Origin: Aphodovivens sp036306585
GTDB lineage: Bacteria > Actinomycetota > Coriobacteriia > Coriobacteriales > Eggerthellaceae
Assembly (NCBI GenBank): GCA_036306585.1
Contig: JAXJZF010000005.1
Coordinates: forward strand, 248,001 to 312,000
Direction of reading: 5' to 3'
DNA length: 64,000 bases
Part shown: positions 50,550 to 59,881 of the stretch, in pieces
Layout: the number at the start of each line of letters is the position of its first letter
How positions within the stretch are numbered: the stretch's first letter is position 1
Translations under genes and position numbers: made by a program
The notes under the pieces: model-generated
The model's database searches: none
What the model was told of the DNA's origin: nothing
Seen by the model: the letters and a program-made list of their open reading frames with translations, nothing else

Positions 50550-53081
50550 ATGGATGAAACCACCGCCCCCATCTTGCTTCCCGTCTCCTCCGATGCCCCC
50601 GAGGCGCCGTTCCCGCCCGCACGAGTGGAGCTGCTCGCCCCGGCCGGGGGCCCCGAAGCGCTGCGCGCCGCCGTGAGCGCGGGCGCCGATGCGGTGTATT
50701 TGGGGATGGAATCGTTCAACGCGCGCCGCGGCGCGAGCAACTTTTCCCCCGAGGAGCTGGCGCAGGCGTGCGAGTACGCGCATCTACGCGGCGTGCGCGT
50801 GTACGTGACCATGAACACAGCCGTGCTTCCCGGCGAAGTGGCCGCTGCGTTGGAAGCGGCGCATGAAGCGTATCGCGCCGGGGCCGACGCGTTCATCGTT
50901 CAGGACATCGGCCTGGCGGCCCAGCTGCGGCGAACCTGCCCCCAGGCCGAGCTGCACATCTCCACGCAGATGAACATTCACAACGTGGCCGGCATCGAGG
51001 CATCGGCTCGTTTGGGGGCCTCGCGCGTGACGCTGGCCCGCGAGCTGTCCCTCGGCGAGATCGAGCTGCTGTCCCGCGAGGCGGCGCATCGCGGCATGGA
51101 GGTGGAGGTGTTCGCCCATGGGGCGCTGTGCGTGTGCTACTCGGGCCAATGCCTCATGTCGTCGCTCATCGGCGGACGCTCCGCCAACCGCGGCATGTGC
51201 GCGCAGGCCTGCCGACTGCCTTACGAGCTTCGAGAGGACGGCTCGCCCGAGCCGCTGCCCGCGCCGGGGGAGCACCTGCTGTCGCCGCGCGACCTGTGCA
51301 CGGTGGACCTGCTGCCGCAGATGCTCGCCGCCGGCGTGGCATCGTTCAAGCTGGAGGGTCGCATGAAGTCGCCCGATTACGTGCATGCAGTCACGCGGGT
51401 GTATCGTGCCGTGCTCGACCGTGCGCTCGCCGGCGATGTTGATGCGCACGCGACCGAGGAGGAGCGACGCGTGCTCGCCGAGGCGTTCTCGCGCGGGTTC
51501 ACCACCGCCTACCTCGAGGGCGAGCGCGACAACGGCATCATGAGCTATGGGCGCCCGAACAACCGCGGCGTGTTCGTGGGACGTGTCGCATCGGTGCGCG
51601 ACGGGCGCGCGTTCATCGCCTGCCAGCGCGACCTGGCGCCCGGCGACGTCTTGGAGTTTTGGACCAAGCGCGGGCATTTCGCCTGCACGCTCGACGAGAT
51701 GCGCACCGATGCGGCGGGCAATGTGGCCACCCGCCCCGACCGCCCGGTGGGGAAGGGCGATCGCGTGTTCCGCGTGCGCAGCTCCGCCGATGCCTACGTC
51801 GACGATGCCGCCCGTCCGCGCGTTCCCGTGGAGGGGCGTGCCATCCTGCGTCTCGGCCAGCCGCTGCGCATGGAGTTCTGGCTGGCGCAGGATGCGCGCG
51901 CCTTGGAAAGCTTCGATCATGCCGCTTCGGCACGAGGCGCGGCGGAAGGGCCGCAGGTGGAGCCGGCACGCACCAAAGCAGTGTCCGTCGAAGATGTGCG
52001 TGCTCACGTGGACCGCTTGGGATCCACGCCGTTTGTCCTGAAAGCGCTCGACATCCAGCTGGATGAGGGCGTGGGCGTGGGCTTCTCGACGGTGCACAAG
52101 GTGCGCGCGACGGCTCTCGAGAACCTATGCAGCGCGTTGGTGCAACCCTGGAAGGGGAGGGTCGAAGCGCGCCCTGCGTCGCTTCCTCGTCCCGCATCCC
52201 CCTCGGGCGAGCGGGCATGCCGGGTGGTGGCGCTGGCGACCAACCCCGCCTGCGCGCGGGCGGCGAAGCGCGCAGGCGCCGATGCCGTGTACGTGCCCGC
52301 CCTCAACTATAAACGCGGCGGCGCACAGATGGCGGGCTTGCGCGTGGACGACATGGACCAGGCAGGCTATCCCAAGCAATGCATCGTGGTGCTGCCCGCC
52401 GTGGAGCACGAGCCGGTCGGGCGTTCCCGCGAGGCGCTCGTCGGCACCGATGACGTGTGGGAGCGCGTGGCGCCCGGGCGGCCCGTGCTGGCCGACAGCT
52501 TGGGCGCGCTGGCACGTGCGGCGGGCGAGGGGGCGCTTCCCGAGGCGGGCCCCCATCTGCCGCTGCTCAATCGCGATGCGCTGCAGTGCGCCGTCGACTT
52601 CGGCGCGCGGCGCGTGTGGCTTTCCCCCGAGCTCACGTTGGCGCAGATCGAGGAGCTGGGCCGGCGATCCCCCGTTCCGCTGGGCATCACCGTCATCGGC
52701 TCGCAGGAGCTCATGGTCACCGAGCATTGCCTGCTGATGAGTCAGGGCCCTTGCAACCAGGATTGCGCCGTGTGCCCGCGTCGAGCCGTGCCGCATGCGC
52801 TGCGCGACCGCAAGGGCTTCGAATTCCCCGTGGCGACCGATGCCTTAGGGCGCGGCCACTTGTACAACGGCGTGCGCCTGGACATCGCCCATGCCGTGCC
52901 GCAACTGCTGGCGGCGGGGGTGGACGCCCTGATGGTGGACACCTCGCTCATGAGGATGGAAGATGCCGGGAGCGCTGTGGCGCGTGCAGTCCGCGCCCGC
53001 AACCTCGCCTTGGAGGACGGCTCGTCGGTGCCCAAGGCGCCCGGCGCGACCACGGGACATTTGTTCCGCGGCGTTTCGTGA
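50550..53081 (+). CDS. U32 family protein (RlhA-like RNA hydroxylation)
   Basis: An 843-residue protein of the peptidase U32 family, now linked to prephenate-dependent hydroxylation of RNA (RlhA on 23S rRNA, TrhP on tRNA). The N-terminal TIM barrel has LLAPAGGPEALRAAVSAGADAVYLG and the cysteine motif YSGQCLMSSLIGGRSANRGMCAQACR, which carries the likely iron-sulfur ligands. A linker beta-domain follows. The C-terminal half starts again with a U32-like barrel (ALATNPACARAAKRAGADAVYVPALN) and ends with a second cysteine cluster (GPCNQDCAVCPRR). ATG 50550 has AAGGA eight bases before it; the ATG at 50541 overlaps that site. Confidence 0.85.
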   Translation: MDETTAPILLPVSSDAPEAPFPPARVELLAPAGGPEALRAAVSAGADAVYLGMESFNARRGASNFSPEELAQACEYAHLRGVRVYVTMNTAVLPGEVAAALEAAHEAYRAGADAFIVQDIGLAAQLRRTCPQAELHISTQMNIHNVAGIEASARLGASRVTLARELSLGEIELLSREAAHRGMEVEVFAHGALCVCYSGQCLMSSLIGGRSANRGMCAQACRLPYELREDGSPEPLPAPGEHLLSPRDLCTVDLLPQMLAAGVASFKLEGRMKSPDYVHAVTRVYRAVLDRALAGDVDAHATEEERRVLAEAFSRGFTTAYLEGERDNGIMSYGRPNNRGVFVGRVASVRDGRAFIACQRDLAPGDVLEFWTKRGHFACTLDEMRTDAAGNVATRPDRPVGKGDRVFRVRSSADAYVDDAARPRVPVEGRAILRLGQPLRMEFWLAQDARALESFDHAASARGAAEGPQVEPARTKAVSVEDVRAHVDRLGSTPFVLKALDIQLDEGVGVGFSTVHKVRATALENLCSALVQPWKGRVEARPASLPRPASPSGERACRVVALATNPACARAAKRAGADAVYVPALNYKRGGAQMAGLRVDDMDQAGYPKQCIVVLPAVEHEPVGRSREALVGTDDVWERVAPGRPVLADSLGALARAAGEGALPEAGPHLPLLNRDALQCAVDFGARRVWLSPELTLAQIEELGRRSPVPLGITVIGSQELMVTEHCLLMSQGPCNQDCAVCPRRAVPHALRDRKGFEFPVATDALGRGHLYNGVRLDIAHAVPQLLAAGVDALMVDTSLMRMEDAGSAVARAVRARNLALEDGSSVPKAPGATTGHLFRGVS

Positions 53082-53195
53082 CGGGTGCGCCGGCTGCGGG
53101 GCGCGGCCCGCGCTTTCTGGCGCCGCCTTCGTTCCAATAAATATCACCAACCGAGAATAATTGGGCGGATTTTCCGCTGCGCTCGATTGGGGTTG

Positions 53196-53204
53196 TGGCA
53201 CAAT
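53196..53204 (+). promoter_or_regulatory. Possible extended -10 of secDF
   Basis: TGG-CACAAT lies 99 bp before the secDF start. Confidence 0.35.
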
Positions 53205-53302
53205 AGACAGGTTAAGGCGCGCGTGCCCCGTCCCGTCTCGGGCACCCGTCCGCAGGCTCGCCGGCGGCGCGCAAGGAAATCTAGGAAGAGTTTGGAAGCA
53301 CT

Positions 53303-55909
53303 ATGGCAGCTGGCAACGCACGTCGCAAGAAGAAATCGTCCATGTCCGATAAGCGCCGCAACCTCTGGTTGCTGGTGCTTTGCTTCGTTTTGGCCATCGG
53401 CGCGATCTTCATGTTCACGCCCCCGCAGGATAAGATCAACCAGGGCCTCGACATCCAGGGTGGCCTGTCGGTGGTGCTCACTGCGACCGGCGAGAACGGC
53501 CAGGCGCCTTCCACCGAGGACATGGAGACCTCGCGCGAGATCATCGAGAGCCGCGTGAACGCCCTCGGCGCATCCGAGGCGGTGGTCCAGATCCAGGGCA
53601 ACGACCAGATCCTGGTGCAGATTCCCGGCATGTCCGACACCCAGGAGGCGCTCAACACCATTGGGCGCACTGGCAGCCTGGTGTTCGCGCGCTTGGATTC
53701 CTTTACCGATCAGAATGTGGTGCAGCAGATCCAAAACGGTCAGTACGGCTCCAACCAGGTGGTCTACGACGATCTGGGCAACGCGTTTCCCACCGATGAG
53801 ACCGTCGACCTCGAGGTGCCCGAAGGCACCTACACCCCGCTCATCACCGGCGAGAACATCACGCAGGTGTCGGTGGGACAGGAAAGCCAGACGTCGGCCG
53901 ACTACGCGGTGAACGTGACGCTGGATAGCGAAGGCTCCCAGGCGTTTGCCCAGGCCACCGAGGATCTGGTGTCCACTCACGGCCAGATCGTCATCATCTT
54001 GGACGGCGTGGTGCAAAGCGCTCCTGCGGTGCAGTCGGTCATCACCGGCGGGCAGGTGTCCATTACCGGAGGCTACACGCTCGACGAGGCGCAGAGCATG
54101 CGCACCGTTCTGGAGTCCGGTTCGCTGCCGGTGAGCTTCGAGTACTCGCAAAGCCAGGTGGTCGGTCCGACGCTGGGCCAGGACGCGCTGGCATCCGGCG
54201 TGCTGGTGGCCATTATCGGCCTTATCGTGGTGCTGCTGTACCTGCTGTTCTTCTATCGTGGCTTGGGCCTCATCGCCGCGGCGATGATCGCGGTGTTCGC
54301 CGTGTTCTACCTGGGCCTGCTGGCCACGCTGTCGCATTTCGGGCTGTTCAGCCTGTCGCTGGCCGGCATCGCTGGCGTCGTGCTGACCATCGGCATGGCG
54401 GCCGACTCTTCTATCCTCATCATGGAGCGCTTCCGCGAGGAGATCCGCATGGGTCGCTCGGTGCATGCCGCCTCCAAGACCGGCGTGTGGCATGGCATCA
54501 CCACCTCCATCGACGCTGACCTGGTCACTATGGTCAGCGCCCTCACGCTGTTCTTCTTGGCGGCGGCTTCGGTGAAGGGATTCGGCCTCACGCTGGCGCT
54601 GGGCATCGTGTGCGACATCGTGGCGATGCTGGTGTTCTTCATGCCGGTCATCCGCCTGCTGGCGCCGCACGTCATGGTGAAGCACCCTGCGTTCTGGGAG
54701 ATCAAGGACTGCCTGGATTTGGCGGAAGCCGAGCGCGAGGGGACGCTTTCCGGCAAGCCGAAGGGCCGCTTCATTAAGCGCGACATCGACTTTTTGGGCA
54801 AGCGCCGCATCTTCTTCGGCATCGCTGCGGTGATGATCGTCGCGGCATTCGCCATCGTGGGCATCCGCGGCATGAACTTCGGCATCGAGTTCCAGGGCGG
54901 CACCTCCATCAGCCTGCATGACACCGGCGACGTGTCCATCGAGCAGGTGCGCGACGCCTTCGCCGAAGCCGGCGAGCCTGACGCCGTGGTGCAGACCACC
55001 CAGGCCGACGGGCAGGAGGGCTTCCTCGTGCGCACCGCAGACACCTCTGCCGAGAACGCTGCGGCGGTGGCCAGCACGGTGGCCGACCAGTTCGGCTGGA
55101 CGCATGATTCCATCGAGGTGACCACCATCGGCCCCGACTGGGGCGCCGGCGTTATCCAGGCATCGCTCATCGCGCTGCTGGTCTCGTTCGCGTTGATCAT
55201 CGTCTACATTGCCATCCGCTTCGAATACAAGATGGGAGTTTGCGCCATCGTGGCGCTGCTGCACGACATCATCATCGTCGTGGGCGTATACGCCCTGGTC
55301 GGACGCGAGGTCACTCCCAACGCGGTGGCAGCGCTGCTCACCATCTTGGGCTATTCGCTTTATGACAAGGTGGTCGTGTTCCACCGCATCAACGAGAACA
55401 TGAAGTCCGATGAGGGCAAGTGCTCGTTCATGACGATGGCGAACCGTTCGCTGAACCAGGTGATCATCCGTACCATGAACACCTCCATCGCGCAGCTGGT
55501 GCCGGTCGTGGCCATGCTGCTGTTCGGCGGCGAGACGCTGAAGGACTTCGCGTTCGCCATGACCATCGGCCTGGTGTGCGGCGCCTACTCCACCATCTCG
55601 GTGGCCACGCCTCTGTACAGCATCTGGAAGACGCGCGAGAGCCGCTATGCGCACCTCGCAAAGAAGTACGGCACGCACGTCGAGCGCTGCTACCTGGGCT
55701 ATCTGCCCAGCGACCCGCATGTGAAGGGCCTCATCGAGGCGATGGAAGGCGGCAACGCGCAAACGGCTGACGCTGGCGAATCCGAAACGGCGGAAGGCAA
55801 GAGCAAGGAGGCTGTTGCCGAAGCGTCGAAGGCAAAGGAGCCGTCGAGCGTCAAGAATCCGTCCAACGCGGGGAAGAATCGCGCGACCAAACGCAAGCAC
55901 GGCCGCTAG
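53303..55909 (+). CDS. secDF: Fused SecDF protein-export membrane protein
   Basis: SecDF uses the proton motive force to pull exported proteins through SecYEG. The 868-residue protein is a single-chain fusion: SecD half with GLDIQGGLSVVL (near 48), periplasmic P1 domain, then six-helix RND-like block with GMAADSSILIMERFREE; SecF half starts near 490 with RRIFFGIAAVMIV and GIEFQGGTSI, then LTILGYSLYDKVVVFHRINEN. The C-terminal 60 residues are Lys/Ala-rich and disordered. Fused SecDF occurs in Bacillus and some other lineages, while most actinobacteria have separate genes. Confidence 0.95.
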   Translation: MAAGNARRKKKSSMSDKRRNLWLLVLCFVLAIGAIFMFTPPQDKINQGLDIQGGLSVVLTATGENGQAPSTEDMETSREIIESRVNALGASEAVVQIQGNDQILVQIPGMSDTQEALNTIGRTGSLVFARLDSFTDQNVVQQIQNGQYGSNQVVYDDLGNAFPTDETVDLEVPEGTYTPLITGENITQVSVGQESQTSADYAVNVTLDSEGSQAFAQATEDLVSTHGQIVIILDGVVQSAPAVQSVITGGQVSITGGYTLDEAQSMRTVLESGSLPVSFEYSQSQVVGPTLGQDALASGVLVAIIGLIVVLLYLLFFYRGLGLIAAAMIAVFAVFYLGLLATLSHFGLFSLSLAGIAGVVLTIGMAADSSILIMERFREEIRMGRSVHAASKTGVWHGITTSIDADLVTMVSALTLFFLAAASVKGFGLTLALGIVCDIVAMLVFFMPVIRLLAPHVMVKHPAFWEIKDCLDLAEAEREGTLSGKPKGRFIKRDIDFLGKRRIFFGIAAVMIVAAFAIVGIRGMNFGIEFQGGTSISLHDTGDVSIEQVRDAFAEAGEPDAVVQTTQADGQEGFLVRTADTSAENAAAVASTVADQFGWTHDSIEVTTIGPDWGAGVIQASLIALLVSFALIIVYIAIRFEYKMGVCAIVALLHDIIIVVGVYALVGREVTPNAVAALLTILGYSLYDKVVVFHRINENMKSDEGKCSFMTMANRSLNQVIIRTMNTSIAQLVPVVAMLLFGGETLKDFAFAMTIGLVCGAYSTISVATPLYSIWKTRESRYAHLAKKYGTHVERCYLGYLPSDPHVKGLIEAMEGGNAQTADAGESETAEGKSKEAVAEASKAKEPSSVKNPSNAGKNRATKRKHGR

Positions 55910-55928
55910 CGGCCTGGATCCGAAGACG

Positions 55929-55956
55929 AGGGCGCTTCGCACGGGGCGCCCTTTTT
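55929..55956 (+). terminator. Terminator of secDF
   Basis: AGGGCGC (55929-55935) pairs with GCGCCCT (55946-55952), followed by TTTTC. Confidence 0.85.
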
Positions 55957-56016
55957 CATGGGGCCGAGGGGACGGGTCTGCGCGATTCCCGCTTCTGCTT
56001 TGTTGCGGGGTTTGAG

Positions 56017-58422
56017 CTAGCGACGGGGCAGGATGCGCACTTCGTCCCAGCTGCGGATGCGCTCGCAAGCGCCTTCCATGTCGAGCACGCCGTAAGCGAA
56101 CCCCTTGCGCACCAGATCGGGCGGCAGGTAGCCGTCGTATTTCTCGAACAGGGGCACCTCTCCGGGATATAGCAGCTCCATGGGGTCGAGCTTCCCTGCC
56201 TCGTAGGCGTCGGCGACGCGCGCCAACGCCAGCATCAGCTCGTCGGGCGACCCCGGCAGCTTGAACTGCAGATAGTACGGACGTGCCGACTCGATGCCCT
56301 TGATGCCCAGCTCCGGTGCGAGCAGGATCTTTATGATGCGTTCAAGCGCCAAGAACGCGTAGGTTCCCAGCCAGGGCAGCAAGCACCACATGTTGCCACC
56401 CATGTTCACCAAGGGGGAATCGGCCAGTCCGGCGTTTTCCGCTACGTGGCGCGCCTGGCGCAGGCGGGCCCGCGCGTTACGCATCAGGTAAGGATAGATC
56501 GCATCCTCTTTCAGCGTCTGGCGCATGCGCGCCAGCACCCGCGTGTTGATGTCGCCCGGGCAGTCGCCAAAATACGCGGGCACTTTGCCGCGCACCATGG
56601 TGCAGTACACCAGGTGGCGCTTGTGGTCCACCTCGTCAACGACCCATACGTGCCCTGCGATGGCGATCTTCTCGCCGGCAGGAGGCGGCTGGACGATGGT
56701 GCCGATTTCCTGCGACTCGCTGCGCACGGTGTACTCCACGTTTTCCTGGAACACCGCGTAGAATTTGAACGAGTTCACGATGCGCTCGCCCGCCAAACCC
56801 ACGATCAGCCCGCCTTCCTCGGTGAGTTGAATGAGGTCGGTGTCCAGCAGATGGTGCAGAAGCATGCGGAAGTCGTCCTGCGTCACCAGCATGAAGGGGG
56901 CTAGGGGAAGCACGTGCTCGGCCAGGCGGGCAGGTGATAGTTCGCCCTCCGAAGCCAACGTGGCAAGCGTCTGATGCAGCAGCAGGCTGTAGGGCAGGCG
57001 GTCCAGTCGCGGCGGTTCTACCCAGCGCTCCTCCAGGTACAGCTGCACCAATGCGATGCCCTGCAGCAGCTTCCATGGGATGCTCTCGGGAGTGAGCGAG
57101 CGTGCTTCCGGCTGCTCCTCGCGTATGACGAAGCGCATCTCCTGGGGCGCGCCGCGCCGCCCGGTGCGGCCCATGCGCTGCAGGAACGACGAGACCGTGA
57201 ACGGCGCGTCTATTTGGAAGGCGCGCTCGAGCCTGCCGATGTCGATGCCCAACTCGAGCGTCGCGGTGGTGACGGTGGTGAGCGCGGTGGAGTCGTCCTT
57301 CATCAGCGCTTCGGCGCTTTCGCGGAACGGCGCGGATAGGTTGCCGTGATGGATGAGGAAGCGGTCGTGCTCGCCCTGAGCCTCGCAATACTGGCGCAGC
57401 GTAGCGCACACGGCCTCGGCCTCTTCGCGCGAATTGACGAAAACCAGGCATTTGCGGCCGCGCGTGTGCGCGAAGATGTAGCCGATGCCCGGATCGGCGG
57501 TGACGGGGGCGGTGTCAGTGGGCGCTTCGTCCATGCTCGCGGCGCCGGCGATGGACGGGCCGTCCTGTCTCGGTTCGGCGCCTGGCGCGTTGTCCGCGCC
57601 ACCCGGCGTTTGGGGAGCATGTTTTCGGACGGTATGCGCGATCGCGGTCGCCTGCAGCTCCGGAGCTGCAGGCGTAGCTGCCCCCGCCACCGGCCAGGCG
57701 CCTTCGTCGGTGGCTTGCGGGCCGTTCACATAGAAATGCTCCATGCTCAACCGCCACGTGCGGCCGGGGTCCTGGATGGAAGGGATGACGGTCGCGCGGC
57801 CCGTCCCCGCAGCAAGGTAGGCGCCGGTCAGCTGGGGATCGCCGATGGTGGCGGAAAGCCCGATGCGGCGCGGGTTCACGCCGGCCAGGCGGCCCAGGCG
57901 TTCGATCAGGCACAGCGTCTGCCCGCCTCGATCGCCGCGCAGCAGCGAATGGACCTCGTCGATGACCACATAGCGCAGGTCGCAGAACAGCCGCGCGATG
58001 CTGGAGTGCTTGCGCAGCAGCATCGCCTCCAGCGATTCGGGTGTGATCTGCAGGATGCCCGAGGGGTTCTTCATCAAGCGCGCCTTGCGCGAAGCGGCCA
58101 CGTCGCCATGCCAGTGCCACACGGGGATGCCTGCCTGCGCGCACAGGTCGGTCAGGCGCTCGAACTGGTCGTTGATGAGCGCTTTCAAAGGTCCGATATA
58201 GAGCGCGCCCACCGAGTGGGGCGGGTTCTCCCAGAATTCCGTGAGGATGGGGAAGAATGCCGCCTCGGTCTTGCCCGATGCCGTGGAGGCGGCCAGCAGC
58301 ACGTTGTCCTGGGTGTTGAAGACGGCATCCGCCGCCGCCACCTGGATAGCGCGCAGATTCTCCCATTCGTGCGCGTAGATGAAATCCTGGATGAAGGGGG
58401 CGTAGTGCTCGAACGTTCCCAT
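56017..58422 (-). CDS. DEAD/DEAH-box helicase, SngC-like (Shango system)
   Basis: An 801-residue superfamily 2 helicase. Motif I ASTASGKT is at 45-52, Ia PLKALINDQ, II DEVH at 155-158, III LSATIGDP, V TATLELGIDIG (386-396) and VI QRMGRTGRRG (415-424), similar to Lhr-type helicases. Residues 244-312 are a long Ala/Pro-rich insertion of low complexity between the two helicase lobes. The C-terminal 350 residues are a conserved-looking accessory region (PPPAGEKIAIAGHVWVVDEVDH, MWCLLPWLGTYAFLALERIIK). It is the last gene of the three-gene operon; ATG 58422 is 10 bp after the ATPase stop. Confidence 0.85.
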   Translation of the reverse strand: MGTFEHYAPFIQDFIYAHEWENLRAIQVAAADAVFNTQDNVLLAASTASGKTEAAFFPILTEFWENPPHSVGALYIGPLKALINDQFERLTDLCAQAGIPVWHWHGDVAASRKARLMKNPSGILQITPESLEAMLLRKHSSIARLFCDLRYVVIDEVHSLLRGDRGGQTLCLIERLGRLAGVNPRRIGLSATIGDPQLTGAYLAAGTGRATVIPSIQDPGRTWRLSMEHFYVNGPQATDEGAWPVAGAATPAAPELQATAIAHTVRKHAPQTPGGADNAPGAEPRQDGPSIAGAASMDEAPTDTAPVTADPGIGYIFAHTRGRKCLVFVNSREEAEAVCATLRQYCEAQGEHDRFLIHHGNLSAPFRESAEALMKDDSTALTTVTTATLELGIDIGRLERAFQIDAPFTVSSFLQRMGRTGRRGAPQEMRFVIREEQPEARSLTPESIPWKLLQGIALVQLYLEERWVEPPRLDRLPYSLLLHQTLATLASEGELSPARLAEHVLPLAPFMLVTQDDFRMLLHHLLDTDLIQLTEEGGLIVGLAGERIVNSFKFYAVFQENVEYTVRSESQEIGTIVQPPPAGEKIAIAGHVWVVDEVDHKRHLVYCTMVRGKVPAYFGDCPGDINTRVLARMRQTLKEDAIYPYLMRNARARLRQARHVAENAGLADSPLVNMGGNMWCLLPWLGTYAFLALERIIKILLAPELGIKGIESARPYYLQFKLPGSPDELMLALARVADAYEAGKLDPMELLYPGEVPLFEKYDGYLPPDLVRKGFAYGVLDMEGACERIRSWDEVRILPRR

Positions 58423-58432
58423 GACGCGCCTC

Positions 58433-59881
58433 TTACAGCGTGAACTCGGCGTAGGGGGCCTCATCGTCCTGCGCGCTGCCGTGCGCGCCGGCAGCCGTGC
58501 TGCCGTTGCCGGGAGCGGGGGTGCTTGCCGCCCCCGATACCGCCTTGGACGCGGCAGCCTCCGCCACGCGCAGCGGGGCGGGCGTGGCGACGCTCAGCAG
58601 CTCGTCGATGGACACCTGGGGGTTCTGGCAGGCGATGTCCAGAAACTCCACGAAATCGCGGATCGCCTCGCGTGGCGTCAGGTGGCTTTGCGCCCCCACG
58701 CGCGAGAACTCAGCCTGGAGGAAGCGCGCCAGATCGCCGTCGGTGAGGGTGGGCTCGTAGCCGTTGAGCTGCGCATGGATGCCCGCGAGCTTCTCTGCCA
58801 GCACCAGCAGCTCCTCGTGCGTGAGCGGCTCCAGGCGGATGACCGGCGCCAGCAGGTCGAAGCGCCCCTCGCCGGCGAAGCGGCCCTGCGCCAGGCGGCT
58901 GCGCAGCGCCTCGTAGCTGTAGATGCCCCGGCGCTGGTCCTCGATGGATTGCGGGGTGCCTCCCATGATGATGCCGATATGGCGCGCCTTGCCCTGCAGG
59001 GTGTCGTTGTACATGGTGAGGATCTTCTCGTAATTGTACTGGCGCGTGATGGAGTTGGGGATCTTGTACAGGTTCACCAGCTCGTCTATGAGCACCACCA
59101 GGCCTTTGTAGCCGGCCCCCACCAGGAAGGCGGCCAGCAGCTTCAGGTAGTCGTACCAGTCGTCGTCGGAGATGACGGCGTTCACGCCCAGCTCCTGGCG
59201 CGCTTCGGTCTTGGTGCGGTATTCGCCGCGGAGCCATTTGACGACGTTGGCCTGGACGGTATCGTCGTCCTCGCGCCAGGCGCGGTGGTACAGCACCAGC
59301 AGCCGGGCGAAGTCGTAGCCATGGACCATCTCGCGCAGCTGCTGCACCATCTCGTGGATGCGCGCCTCCACCTGCTCGTCGAACGCGGGGTCGGCATCGT
59401 CGACCCCCGATGCGGACACCTGCGACCTGATGCCGTCCAACCAGCGGTCGATGACCAGCTGAAGCGCGCCGCCGTCCTGGCAGGTGCGAGTGGAGAGGTT
59501 GCGCATCAGCTCACGGTAGGTGGCAAGGCCCTGCCCGCGCGTCCCCTGTAGGCGCCTCTCGGGCGACAGGTCGGCGTCGCATACGGCAAAGCCCTTGCCC
59601 ATGGCGTGGTTGCGGATGGTCTGCAGAAGGAAGCTCTTGCCGCTGCCGTAGCGCCCCACCAGGAAGCGGAACGACGCGCCGCCGTCGGCGATCAGGTCCA
59701 GGTCGTGCAGGAGCGCCTCGATCTCGCGCGTGCGGCCCACGGTGATGTAGGGTAGCCCGATGCGCGGCACCACGCCGCCTTTCAGCGAGTTGACGATGGT
59801 CGCGGCGACGCGCCGCGGGACCTTCTGCCCCAGCGGCACCGTCCGGTTCGCCGCGGAAGCCGCGATGCCCTGTTCGCTCAT
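58433..59881 (-). CDS. BREX-type (DUF2791) ATPase, SngB-like (Shango system)
   Basis: A 482-residue ATPase of the BrxC/BrxD-related DUF2791 family. Walker A GRYGSGKS is at 76-83 and Walker B LVVLIDE at 261-267; IGLPYITVGR before Walker A and LVNLYKIPNSITRQYNYEKI after Walker B are family hallmarks. The last 60 residues are Ala/Gly-rich and probably disordered. Its start overlaps the stop of the TerB-C gene by four bases (ATGA), and the helicase follows after 10 bp, so the three proteins are made together. In Shango the same family supplies SngB. Confidence 0.88.
   Translation of the reverse strand: MSEQGIAASAANRTVPLGQKVPRRVAATIVNSLKGGVVPRIGLPYITVGRTREIEALLHDLDLIADGGASFRFLVGRYGSGKSFLLQTIRNHAMGKGFAVCDADLSPERRLQGTRGQGLATYRELMRNLSTRTCQDGGALQLVIDRWLDGIRSQVSASGVDDADPAFDEQVEARIHEMVQQLREMVHGYDFARLLVLYHRAWREDDDTVQANVVKWLRGEYRTKTEARQELGVNAVISDDDWYDYLKLLAAFLVGAGYKGLVVLIDELVNLYKIPNSITRQYNYEKILTMYNDTLQGKARHIGIIMGGTPQSIEDQRRGIYSYEALRSRLAQGRFAGEGRFDLLAPVIRLEPLTHEELLVLAEKLAGIHAQLNGYEPTLTDGDLARFLQAEFSRVGAQSHLTPREAIRDFVEFLDIACQNPQVSIDELLSVATPAPLRVAEAAASKAVSGAASTPAPGNGSTAAGAHGSAQDDEAPYAEFTL

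Noticed and set aside
53144..56068. 974-residue minus-strand open frame across secDF
   Set aside because: It is the antisense of a clear secDF gene; high GC leaves long open shadow frames. The His/Asp/Arg-rich translation has no domain.
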